Under the pieces are notes generated by a model. That model saw only the letters and a program-made list of their open reading frames with translations, did not search any database and was not told the origin of the DNA. The position numbers and the translations under genes are program-made. Shown one piece after another: positions 40,482-53,200 of a stretch of 64,000 nt of DNA (positions are counted from its first letter, which is position 1; every line of letters begins with the position of its first letter). The stretch is taken from assembly GCA_963662155.1 (NCBI GenBank), contig OY759269.1, positions 11,383,574-11,447,573 of the forward strand, given 5' to 3'. Source of the stretch: Lamellibrachia columna (lineage: Eukaryota > Annelida > Polychaeta > Sabellida > Siboglinidae).

Positions 40482-43069
40482 GAGGTCAGACCACAATGCA
40501 AAATTGCATTGGTGACCATGTTAATGTTTTATCTGATTATAAGAAAAGGCGAGCACTATAAATTCTGAAAAATTTTCATTCCAACTGCCATCATCTCATT
40601 GACATGCTGACCAAGTTTTGTCAAAACCACATACCTCCATCTCTTTTAAAGCACCCCCACATGCGATGCCCGTGAATATAAAAAAAAATAGCCATGTATT
40701 CATGCAACCACGTGGTCCATAGAAGAAAAAATCCCTTAAATCCCTCCGCCTTTTAAATTATCACAAAAAGCTTCTACAAACAAACCTGTGAATATGTCTG
40801 CTCAACTGCACTGATGTCACATCATATGAATTTCACATATCACAATTTAATACGCCCTACATTCGTGTGAAACACTAAACAGGAAGGTATAATGTGGTCT
40901 TACCCCTATTAAATAGGAAAGTCTAATGTGGTCTTACCCCTATTAAATAGGAAAGTGTCAAATTTTACATCAAGTTGCGGCACAATGCTTGTCAATTTTA
41001 CATCAAGTTGCGGCACAATGCACATGCTTGTCAATTCATTAGCATAAACAATGCATGGCCCGTAATATTACATCATATTACATCATCATTTTACATCAAG
41101 TTGCGGCACAATGCACATGCTTGTCAATTCATTAGCATAAACAATGCATGACCCGTAATATTAGCTGTAAACCTGTCACATAATTTAATTATAGTTCGAT
41201 TTTGACACTTGATAAATCATAGATTATGTACACCAGAATTCCAGAACATTGCGAACCAATGAAGCCTGCTTATTGTCTCTTAAAATATACCAATGAGTTT
41301 ATTTTCAAACTAATATTCATATATTTTTAACCAAACATGGCATAACTTTGTAAAAAAATTGAAGGCTAGCGAGGGTGGACGGCGGCGGAAGTCAGGTTCT
41401 ACGGCTCAGCCAATCGCAGGTGTGTCGCATCCTCCAACATCCGCGAACCGTTGGGCAAGTAGGGTTATTTTTAAAGGAACCACGTAGTTAGTTCTTAGAT
41501 GTTACTTGCAACCTGTCTGTCACGTGGATGGAGTTCTTCTGCTGTTTCAACACCCGTAACTATTTTATATTTCACTATCACCAATCGCAGCCGTCGTCTC
41601 ACAACGAATTAATCAATCATATTGGTGCATACAAGAGCCCGTAGAACACAGAAAGGCTTGGTTGGCTATGCAAATTGTAAGTTAACTTGGGAATAGTTAT
41701 GCAATGTTTGTACTAAAACACCCCAGTATCAACCATTCAAATCATATGATATCCTACACAAAATGTATATCATAGGAATCTCTACAATACACACAATGCG
41801 ATGGTATACATCAAAATGCATCTGCTACTAGATTTATAACAGAAAACCACTTTGAGCATTCCTTTAGCTCCCTCTATTATTCGAAGGTGTGAAAGTACAG
41901 ATGATTGCCTGGCCCTATACTGTCACCGACACAAAACAACAATATCGACTGTATCTAAAAGTATTCGTTCTTCACCATAATTAGGTTATAAAACAATGAA
42001 AAACAATATCAGAAGACAACTAGTATCCCAACGATACCAAGCATGATAACATTTCGTTGATCTGTTAATCAGTTGGAAACAAATAAATTTATGATCTCTA
42101 GATTAGCCATCGGTCGCTATTCGGCGCCACTAGTACGACTCTTACTCACCAACATTTCAATCGCTAGGTGACTAAAGTAAACAAGCTAATTATACATCTA
42201 ACGCAATCTCCGATCTGTGACAGAAATTTGTTATATTTAGTAGATCAGTTATATGACACCTCCTAAAGGAGACGGTTAAACAGTTTAAATAATAGTGGCG
42301 TTTAACCAGTAATGATCTTGATGACTAGATGGAATCAATAAAATATACATAATAATATATTATTATCCAGCCTGACACCGACAATTTCAAACACACACAC
42401 ACAACATGGGGTAGGTCACCAACCGTTTTTATTTATTTAAAAAAAATATGAACCCTAATTATATTATCGGAATTGTAAATTAGAAAATTATAAGAAATGT
42501 GTTATAAAAAACTAATAATTTCATCCAGATTACCCGTAATATCCATAATTAAGCTAACAATAACGACTAAAACATAACCATATAAAAAATATAACCGTGT
42601 TGTGACCACGGCTTCCATTTATTTGAGGTCAGACCACAGTGCAATTGCATTGGTGGCCATGTTAACGTTTTGTCTGATTATGAAAAAGCGTGACCACTGA
42701 AAATTATTCACAGCAACTGCCATCATCTCATTGACATGCTGACCATGTTTTGTCAAAATCACATACTTTCAGCTCTCTTAAGACGCCCCCACGTGCGATG
42801 CCCGTCAATAGTTACCAAAATAGAAATTTATATATTCATGCGCCCACGTGGCCCACAAAAGAAAAAATCGCATAAATCCCTCCGCCTGTTAAACTCTCAC
42901 ATAAATGGACTATTTGACAGTCAACAGCTTCTACAAACAAACATGTGAATATGCCTGCTCTACTGCACGTATGTCACATCATGTGAATTGTTTAATTTCA
43001 CGTATTACAATTTAATACGCCCTACATTCGTGAAACAATAAACAGGAAGGTCAACTGTGGTCTTACACC
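40482..43069. mobile_element. 2.6-kb insertion with ~440-bp direct terminal repeats, right arm
   Basis: Direct repeats 40482-40909 and 42625-43069 share GAGGTCAGACCAC starts, GTTTTGTCAAAA cores and GTGGTCTTAC ends. Each repeat also has weak inverted ends. Flanked by TATA (40478-40481, 43070-43073), with the empty site in the left arm near 29473. The AT-rich interior (41166-42624) has no ORF; 40960-41165 has three copies of a TTTACATCAAGTTGCGGCAC motif. Could be an LTR-type element lacking coding sequence, or two MITEs trapping DNA. Confidence 0.6.
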
Positions 43070-43348
43070 TATACACTCTAAGGGGACGTTCCCACGGAGG
43101 CCCTAGAAGCAGCTAATCTGCAGCTATTGTCATGTATATTGTTATTGCCGTGTGAATGCCGTGGCCCACCACAATAGCCTTTGTACGTTTCTTTCATCCA
43201 TTCATCCGTGCTCACGAAAACACGTGATTTGTTTATCTGCATTCCAAGCGCTTCCACACACAGGCAGACACCGACACGCATTAAATTTCGTTGTAGTGTA
43301 GTAGCGTTATTAATATCAGACAGGGAGGCAGTAGACCAGACGAGTAAA
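43070..43348 (+). promoter_or_regulatory. Candidate promoter / 5' UTR region, right copy
   Basis: Homologous to the left copy's upstream block, e.g. the CGTGCTCACGAAAACACGTG block at about 43207. Keeps CTATACAC next to the insertion end. Function inferred from position. Confidence 0.35.
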
Positions 43349-43471
43349 ATGCCGAGGCCAACGGGGACGCTTCTGTCGGACGTGTGGCGGTTCAGAAACC
43401 TCATCATTGTGGTGTTGACGCCGCTGTTGCTGCTGCCGCTACCGCTGCTCGTAGACGGAGAGTTACGTCAG
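43349..43471 (+). CDS. SLC13A: Right copy exon 1
   Basis: [13 protein letters not shown] start followed by TM1. Donor CAG|GTTTGT. One amino-acid difference from the left copy. Confidence 0.92.
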
Positions 43472-43966
43472 GTTTGTCAGTTTGTCGTGCTTCGAGACAA
43501 CACATTCTTTCGTACTGGTACATAAATGGTTTACTGCGTCGATCGCCCAGTCCAGGTTGCGGGATTTGTTTACAGAGTAATCTTATCTTACCGCGGTGCG
43601 CTCAGGGGTGGATCTAGGCTTGTTGACAAGGTTTGCCTCAGTCAGTCGTAGTCAATGTCGTTCTACTTACAACCGGTGTGGGGGGGGGGGGGCGACACGT
43701 GTCGTTCTACTTACATAAGGGTTAATTTTAGCCGGCTGCTAATACTTCAGTCTTTACATCGACATTAGTTCTGATGTAGGCCTATATACGTTGTCCTTTA
43801 CCGTAATATTTGCCAAGGATACGGGGCCGAGTCTGAGACCCCCTCCACGGCATGGGGGGTCCCCCTGGATCAGCTGCTTGACGCTGGATATGTTGATGGC
43901 AGCTGCTGCCTCAGGCATAACTGTGACTGGTAACCGGAGACAAGAAGCCTATTGCTGTCGGCGCCA

Positions 43967-44014
<48 letters not shown>

Positions 44015-47000
44015 CCCACCCACCCACACATATCATAATATATCACTGTTTGTATTTTAATGATGATTTTTTATTATTAAGGATCTATTATCTACTCAAA
44101 CAGATAATAATGTTTGTGATCCGTATGTTTATTTATCGATTTACGAAAAAAAATAGTTCTCTCTTTTACTGACGTATTGTCCACAGTATTTTGGTCGTGC
44201 ACCAATAACAGATGTACACATGAATTTCCAATACAAACATTGTGATTCTCTTTCATGATATAAACGTGATCTGAATGCCGTAACTTCACCAATGTGACTT
44301 AATGAGCATGTTCAGCGCATAAATAAAGCCACCGTCACCTAGTGTCGCATAGCAACGTTCACTGAACGACAGAGATCTGCAGTCGTAATTTGTTCATCTA
44401 TTATATGCGAGCACACATTCCAACGATTAGTTTCAAATTTCAACGATGTTATGTTCAACATGTATGTAAATATCGTATGTATTTTATGGGTCAAAATAAA
44501 CACGTATCGTATCATAGTAGAGATGAACATAGACACTGAGAACTCAATCCAGTTCACTTAGTGTACTCGCAGCTTTAACATCCATGGAAGGTCATGCAAT
44601 TTTACTTAATGTTTTTTTACAACTGTAGTAATTTAATATTATTGTAATCGCAATAGTAAACGAAGTAATCAAACACACTCATGTGCATTACTTGTGCTGT
44701 TTTATCACACTTATAACATGTATATAAAATACACATTGTGCGTGCGGGTGTGCGTGTGTGCGTGCGGGCGTGCGTGTGTGCATGATACAAACAATTGTAT
44801 GTTACGCAATATTTTTGTAAGAATCCATTGTCGTTGTCTATCCGGCCATAGGCTAATTTGCCAAATGATGTCCAGAAATAACGGCTATTGTCTGTCCTAA
44901 ATGACCCCCGACCTGCCAAACGTGACCGGCACGGTTGTGTACATATGTGTATATATGTACACAGGTATGAACGTTGAATTGGTTAGATATTGTCCTGTTA
45001 TGTAAGTCTATACTCAATTCCAAACCCTGACGATATATTAGACTTACATATTTGTTGTTCTTTAACTGGGGTTGCCCACAAAAAGTTGCTTTTACCTGTT
45101 CATAGGTGTCAAACGAGTTTTTTTTATTTTGTCGGAAATTGTGATTGCTCTTGTCTGTCCTGAATGAAGCCTGTACATCAATGCCCAGTATATGGAACAC
45201 GTGGCCCAGATTATGTAACGGATGCCTTTTGACTTGGAACGGACCTGGCCGATAACAATGAGTCACGTGTGTGTACTTTGCAGTGTCAAGTGTATACACT
45301 TCAAACAGTTCAGTATTACGTTATTGCAGGATTTTTTGCGGACTCTGATTTGGTATATGGAAATTGTCCCTGTAAGTCCACTTGGTAATCTACTGCGTAT
45401 TTCCACAAAATAATTATTAATATTGTTCTGCCTTTTAAAACGTTATAGACGGCATACGGAGGGCATTGTAACCGGCATAAGTGGGATATTATAAAAGGCA
45501 TACGTTGGGCATTATAAACGTCACACTAGGACGAATCTATGCGTGTGTGGGGCAGATCAGACAACATACGCTGTGCTTTGTGCTGACGTCGTGACCAGAG
45601 GTACTAGGTCCAAACGTGACTAGAGGTATTGGGTCCAAACGTGACCAGAGGTACTAGGTCCAAACGTGACTAGAGGTACGGGGTCCAAACGTGACCAGAG
45701 GTACTGAGTCCAAACGTGACCAGAGGTACTGGGTCCAAACGTGACCAGAGGTACTAGGTCCAAACGTGACTAGAGGTACTGGGTCCAAACGTGACCAGAG
45801 GTACTGGGTCCAAACGTGACCAGAGGTACTGGGTCCAAACGTGACCAGAGGTACTGGGTCCAAACGTGACTAGAGGTACTGGGTCCAAACGTGACCAGAG
45901 GTACTGGGTCCAAACGTGACCAGAGGTACTGGGTCCAAAAGTGACCAGAGGTACTGGGTCCAAACGTGACCAGAGGTACTGGGTCCAAACGTGACCAGAG
46001 GTACTGGGTCCAAACGTGACTAGAGGTACTGGGTCCAAACGTGACCAGAGGTACTAGGTCCAAACGTGACTAGAGGTACTGGGTCCAACCCTGACTAGAG
46101 GTACTGGGTCCAAACGTGACCAGAGGTACTGGGTCCAACCGTGACTAGAGGTACTGGGTCCAACCGTGACCAGAGGTACTGGGTCCAAACGTGACTAGAG
46201 GTACTGGGTCCAAACGTGACCAGAGGTACTGGGTCCAAACGTGACTAGAGGTACTGGGTCCAAACGTGACCAGAGGTACTAGGTCCAAACGTGACTAGAG
46301 GTACTGGGTCCAAACGTGACCAGAGGTACTGGGTCCAAATGTGACCAGAGGTACTGGGTCCAAACGTGACCAGAGGTACTAGGTCCAAACGTGACTAGAG
46401 GTACTGGGTCCAAACGTGACCAGAGGTACTGGGTCCAAATGTGACCAGAGGTACTGGGTCCAAACGTGACTAGAGGTACTGGGTCCAAACGTGACCAGAG
46501 GTACTAGGTCCAAACGTGACTAGATGTACTGGGTCCAAACGTGACCAGAGGTACTGGGTCCAAACGTGACCAGAGGTACTGGGTCCAAACGTGACCAGAG
46601 GTACTGGGTCCAAACGTGACTAGAGGTACTGGGTCCAAACGTGACCAGAGGTACTGGGTCCAACCGTGACCAGAGGTACTGGGTCCAAACGTGACTAGTG
46701 GTACTGGGTCCAAACGTGACCAGAGGTACTAGGTCCAAACGTGACTAGAGGTACTGGGTCCAACCGTGACTAGAGGTACTGGGTCCAAACGTGACCAGAG
46801 GTACTGGGTCCAACCGTGACTAGAGGTACTGGGTCCAACCGTGACTAGAGGTACTGGGTCCAAACGTGACTAGAGGTACTGGGTCCAAACGTGACCAGAG
46901 GTACTAGGTCCAAACGTGACTAGAGGTACTGGGTCCAACCGTGACTAGAGGTACTGGGTCCAAACGTGACTAGAGGTACTGGGTCCAACCCTGACTAGAG

Positions 47001-50000
47001 GTACTGGGTCCAAACGTGACCAGAGGTACTGGGTCCAACCCTGACTAGAGGTACTGGGTCCAACCGTGACCAGAGGTACTGGGTCCAACCGTGACTAGAG
47101 GTACTGGGTCCAAACGTGACCAGAGGTACTGGGTCCAACCGTGACTAGAGGTACTGGGTCCAACCGTGACTAGAGGTACTAGGTCCAAATGTGACTAGAG
47201 GTACTGGGTCCAAACGTGACCAGAGGTACTGGGTCCAACCCTGACTAGAGGTACTGGGTCCAACCGTGACCAGAGGTACTAGGTCCAAACGTGACTAGAG
47301 GTACTAGGTCCAAACGTGACTAGAGGTATTGGTCCAAACGTGGCCAGAGGTACTGGGTCCAAACGTGACCAGAGGTACTAGGTCCAAACGTGACTAGAGG
47401 TACTAGGTCCAAACGTGACTAGAGGTATTGGTCCAAACGTGACCAGAGGTACTGGGTCCAACCGTGACCAGAGGTACTAGGTCCAAACGTGACTAGAGGT
47501 ATTGGTCCAAACGTGACCAGAGGTACTGGGTTCAAACGTGACCAGAGGTACTGGGTTCAAACGTGACCAGAGGTACTGGGTCCAAACGCAGTCGTTTCTC
47601 GAAAATTGGCTATAATTTGCCGATTTGTTTAGCACCTGGCATATCTGGGAGGAAAAAAATTAATGTGTGATTTCTTATCATACGCTAAACGTTGTAGGTC
47701 CTTTCTACCTGGAGTATATGCCAGGGGAAGTAGAATATCCTATATGGGATGTAAATGTGTCACCTGTTGTGAATTCACAGTCTTACTTACGTGTGCGAAG
47801 CAACTCACTTATTACCTTATGATATACTAGCCAACTCATCCGACGTTGCACGTGACAAAAAGTCTGGCACTGCCAGAGTTTATGACTCTGCACGACCCAG
47901 TCAAGTTTTGTTAGGGCAATACCAATGGCAACGACAACTTCACGCCCCAAAATTTATGTACCACGGCCGGTTTCACGAAGCGTTCGTGCCGTACGAAGGA
48001 ACTAAGTGAACGTTTGACGTACATTACGTAACTTGGAACACTCGTATAAAATATGCATACCGTTGCGAACAATTGTACGTGGTAATCCTACAAAATGTCA
48101 GCCACGTGCACGATAAACTGACAGACAGACAAACAACCAAACCAAACACAGGCACAAACATTTGTACAACATAAACGTATACCAGATCAAGTTGATAGAT
48201 TAGCTAATAGTAAAGTGAACCATTACAGTAAAAACGTCACACAGGTCTTCGTAACTTAACGACGAACTCAATAGCGTACTAGCTAAACAACGCAATGTCG
48301 TCACGGATGAATTCACAAGCCTATCAAAGAGGGGTCATTTATGTAATTGTTTCTATAAGAACGAATATGCGTCCAAAAGGTCATATAGTTGATACTGTGG
48401 ATTTATGGACCCACATGTTTATGCTATTGTTGACGTCACTCGTATAAAAAACGCCCATTCGCAATACGTAGCCCTGTAACTAGCATTGCTTCTACGAATA
48501 CAATCACACAGGGTGTGTGACAACGTCACCACGTTATACAACTCATTTCCACCAGTCAGAATTTACTCAAATGCCACAAGTAAGCCTACCCTAATTATTG
48601 AACATCGTCATTTCATTGAATAAACCACGTGGCTTGCTCAAGAGCAGGAATGTGATGAAAATAATACAGACAACTGCGTAAGCGTTCATTTGATGGTAGA
48701 CAAACGGTAGCCATTTTGGAAGCAAATGTATTAGTTTTGCAACATCCGCCCACTAAAGACAAATGAAATTACACATTTAATTTATTTTTATGCTATTGTT
48801 AAATGAACATGAACACGAAATATCACATTTTTAGAACACTTTGTGACCATATGGGTTGTTTTAACACTGCCACATTTCAGCATGTCGTTGATGCACAATA
48901 AAGGCCGATTAATTGCTACACGAGCGATTAATAATTATGTTGATAGGCCTGCACGGTATCACTGTGCAAGAATCGGTTTTGTAAACACACTAGCGATATT
49001 AGTCTGATTTTCTTGATATGTCATCGAAGCTCAAATCGGGAGTGACGCTAGTCAAATGTAAATCGCAGTGTCAGTTGTAGCTGTCAGCTGTAGTTGCACA
49101 TTGTCATGTGTCACGGAACAACTCGCTCAAGACACCGACTTGGTTTGCAGGAGGCACGATGCGGCTATCTGCTGCTACTGATGGCCGTGTTCTGGGTAAC
49201 GGAGGCGCTGCCCCTCGCCATCACCTCCCTCCTCCCCATCTTCCTTCTCCCTCTCTTCGGCATCCTCAGTACGATGAAAACGGCCCAAGCTTTCGTCTCG
49301 GTGAGTTGGCCGCCATTTTAGTGCATGTTTCTTGTGAATGGTGTGCAGGATTTTGGTAATGATTTTACAACTTCATCTTACGATAAAAACGACCTAGCGT
49401 TGTACCTCAAAAGTTAAAACTTAATATTCAATAGTCCAGCGTGTTTAATAACATAAAAAAAAATGTCGCGATGCTGCCTTTCCCCGCAAATGACAAGCCA
49501 TGGTTTTAAATAGGCATATATTACATAGCTTATTAATCTAATTACTGTTGATATAAACGTGCATTGTGTAGTTCTAAGCAAGAATAGCTTTCACTGTCAT
49601 CGAGTGAATGTCTCCCTTGTTGCTAATTGATACAACGACGTATGTCACCGCAGGGTCCAACGATGCTGTTTATCGGCGCCAACGTCATCGCTCTAGCCAT
49701 TGAGAGGACGAATCTGCACCGCCGCCTGGCGTTTAGGATTCTGCTTACCCTCGGGGTGAAACCCAAGAGGTAAATATGGCGGCATATTAATAATAATAAC
49801 GGGAACTTGAGCTCAAAGGCACTACAAACCAGAATCATTAAGCATTATCATGATCGCGCAAAAGTAGAACAAGGGACTACCGAAAATTTAAGTTGAAAGG
49901 CAATTTTTAATAAATATGTCTTGAGTTCTTTTTACGGAAATAGCTATAGTTTCGGATGGTTTCAAAGTGATGGGAAGTTCAATCCAGACCCTTGGCGCAG

Positions 50001-50195
50001 CTACAGAAAAAACACGTTTGCCCAAGTTAAGTTTAAGGAACAATAAGTTGTTGTGAAATGGATGATCTGAGCTGCCTATGGATATTTGAAAGATGCAGGA
50101 GTAGGATGGTTGCTGTGTAGATAGAGCACGATATGTAAAAGTATAAAGTGTGCAGCCCGTGCAAGACAGTGTTGTACGCCTCTTAGCTTCTTCAG

Positions 50196-50259
<64 letters not shown>

Positions 50260-53200
50260 GCCAGGGGTGAGACCAAATAGGTAAGTCAGACGTTTAGGAT
50301 TCTACTTACCCTCGTGGTGAGTCCAAATAAGTAAGTCAGGCATTTAGGATTCCACTTACCCTCGGGGTGAGACGTAAGAGTTTTGACTTTATGCTCCTAC
50401 GACGTGATGAATTCCATTCGTTTTGACATCGTGGTTCGTGTCGATGTTCATGTCACCGTCGTGTTTCAGGTTGACGCTTGTATTCGTGTTGACATCGTGG
50501 TTCGTGTTGATGTTAATGTCACCATCGTGTTCCAAGTTGATGCTTGTGTTCGTGTTGACGTTGTGGTTCGTTTCGATATTGGTGTAACCGTTGTGTTCCA
50601 GGTTGATGCTTGGGTTCATGTTGACGTCGTGGTTCGTGTCGATGTGGATGTGTAACACGGCCACCACGAGCATGCTGCTGCCCATTGTCGAGTCTGTGCT
50701 CAGACAGATAGAGAGGAGCGGCGACGAAAACGACTCGTCAGGTATAGATCCACAATCTCTTCTTCCTTCTTTTGTCTCTTGTTCTTATTCTTGTTGCTTC
50801 TTATTCATTTTCTTCTAGTTCTATTTGTTATTCATGGTCGTATTTTTCTTGTTGGCTTTATTCTTCGTGTTCTTCTTGTTCCTCATTTTTTCGTTTTTTC
50901 TTGTTCTTCGCGTTAATTTTATTCTTCTAGGTATATTTGTTCTTTGCGTTCTACTTTTGTTCTTGTTCTTCGTTTTTTTTTCTTTTTGTTTGTTCTTCGT
51001 GTTCATCACGTTCTTCTTTTTCTTCCCCTTCTCTTCTATCTCTTCTTCGTGTTCTTCTTACTCTTTACGTGTCATGTCTGGCAATCACGGCCTTTCGCGG
51101 AACTGTGTCCTATGCAGTTATATGCAGCTAGATGCCATTGATTGGTCAATCAAGCCATATGTTTAGACTATTAATATATTTTATTTGTTGCCTGCCTTTA
51201 TCTTTATCACCTTCGACTTATTTGCATATATTCTTTTAATGATTGTATAATGAAGTGAATCCAACTTAGTTGAGATGCCAATAAAATTGAGTTAATATTA
51301 TCTTTTAAAATCCCTATTTTAGCCTGCACTATGTCGTGTACCCATGGATCAAATGAACATCGGATCTATGGAATTGTTAGACCACGCAAGTTCTTTGTAT
51401 ACAGGGTCCGCTGTAGACTATCTGTTTTACATTCCCAAACGTAAAGCAACGCTGATTTTCATTTAATGTTTCGTTTGTGCAGTTTTCTTATGTTAAAATC
51501 GACTTGAAGATATATATTCTAAAGATGTCTCTTTTGGCCGTAGGAATGAGCAATCATTGCTCCAAGAGCTTGTCCCAGTTCGAAGAGCCCCACAAGGCCT
51601 GCTGTGCAGATGGAGCCAAGTCCATTAATGTTCATAAGACGGAAGGGTAAGTTCCATTTCTGACAAAACTCAATCAGTGAATAAATAAAAAGTCGATATT
51701 CGGCATCATTTACCTTTGTTTTCTCAATGTTTTACACATCATTTACCTTTGTTTTCTCAATGTTTTACACATAATTTACCTTTGTTTTCTCAATGTTTTA
51801 CACATCATTTACCTTTGTTTTCTCAATGTTTTACACATCATTTACCTTTGTTTTCTCAATGTTTTACACATCATTTACCTTTGTTTTCTCAATGTTTTAC
51901 ACATCATTTACCTTTGTTTTCTCAATGTTTTACACATCATTTACCTTTGTTTTCTCAATGTTTTACACATCATTTACCTTTGTTTTCTCAATGTTTTACA
52001 CATCATTTACCTTTGTTTTCTCAATGTTTTACACATCATTTACCTTTGTTTTCTCAATGTTTTACACATCATTTACCTTTGTTTTCTCAATGTTTTATAC
52101 ATCATTTACCTTTGTTTTCTCATTGTTTTACACATCATTTACCTTTGTTTTCTCAATGTTTTACACATCATTTACCTTTGTTTTCTCAATGTTTTACACA
52201 TCATTTACCTTTGTTTTCTCAATGTTTTACACATCATTTACCTTTGTTTTACTTGTCAGTGCAAATAGTTGTTATTACGATAATAGTTCGTGAGTATTGT
52301 TTTTGTCATTATTATGATTTCACGCACAATTTTCACATTACCTTAATTGAATTAAGGACGTATCAATGACACTTTGGGTCTAAACCCCAGAATATTTGGG
52401 AAAACTCATCGAAAGTGTTCACTGTAGATAATTATTCACCTACCAATGTGGTTTATTACAGTTTTGGTTTGGGGCTGCTAGTGCTTTGATTTGCGGAAAG
52501 GAAACAGTGGAATACGCCAGTCACTCAATTGAGACAATGTTAAAATGCTGTTTTATTTTCACGAATCATGTACTACGAAAGATGACAGTTTGTCACCAAA
52601 TGCATCAATATTGTAAATTATTGGGGAATAAAAGAATAATAAGATGTGTATTCGGCACAGCACCTGCTCGCAGCCCGGCCTCAAGAGGATGCAAGAGAAG
52701 GAAGCTCGAGAACCCTTCATCGCCGTCGACGTCGCCCAGCCGACTGCCGTTGACGGCTCCGAGTCCGGCCAGGGCCCAGTCTCACAGAGTTTCGGCAAAC
52801 GCGACTCGGAAGATTTTCGAAACCTCGCCGTCGGTCTGACACTGTCTATCTGCTTCGCTGCCAACATCGGCGGCGTGGCGACCATCAACGGAGCCATCCC
52901 GAACATGATTATGAAAGGACACGCTGACAAGTAAGATCTTTTTGTTGCCGTCTCCCGTGGAGGAGACGTGATGAGCATATCTCCCTCTACCACCATTGTC
53001 TTCAATGGTTGCTGTGAATCTCTTCTAGTTCTAGTTGTTTCCAGCACTCGTCAACGTTCTGTTAACTGACTAGTCTGTATGTTGTGGTTACTACAATTGT
53101 ATGGTGTTTCGAGGTCTCATTCAACTAGCCAGCCTTTTTCAGAACATTATCGCCAAGCCGACCTTTGTATGCTGGCATTGAGTGTGGTCACTGGTCACTG

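Noticed and set aside
51716..52369. 217-codon ORF with [11 protein letters not shown] repeats
   Set aside because: 33-bp intronic minisatellite with a period divisible by three; single unit in the other arm.
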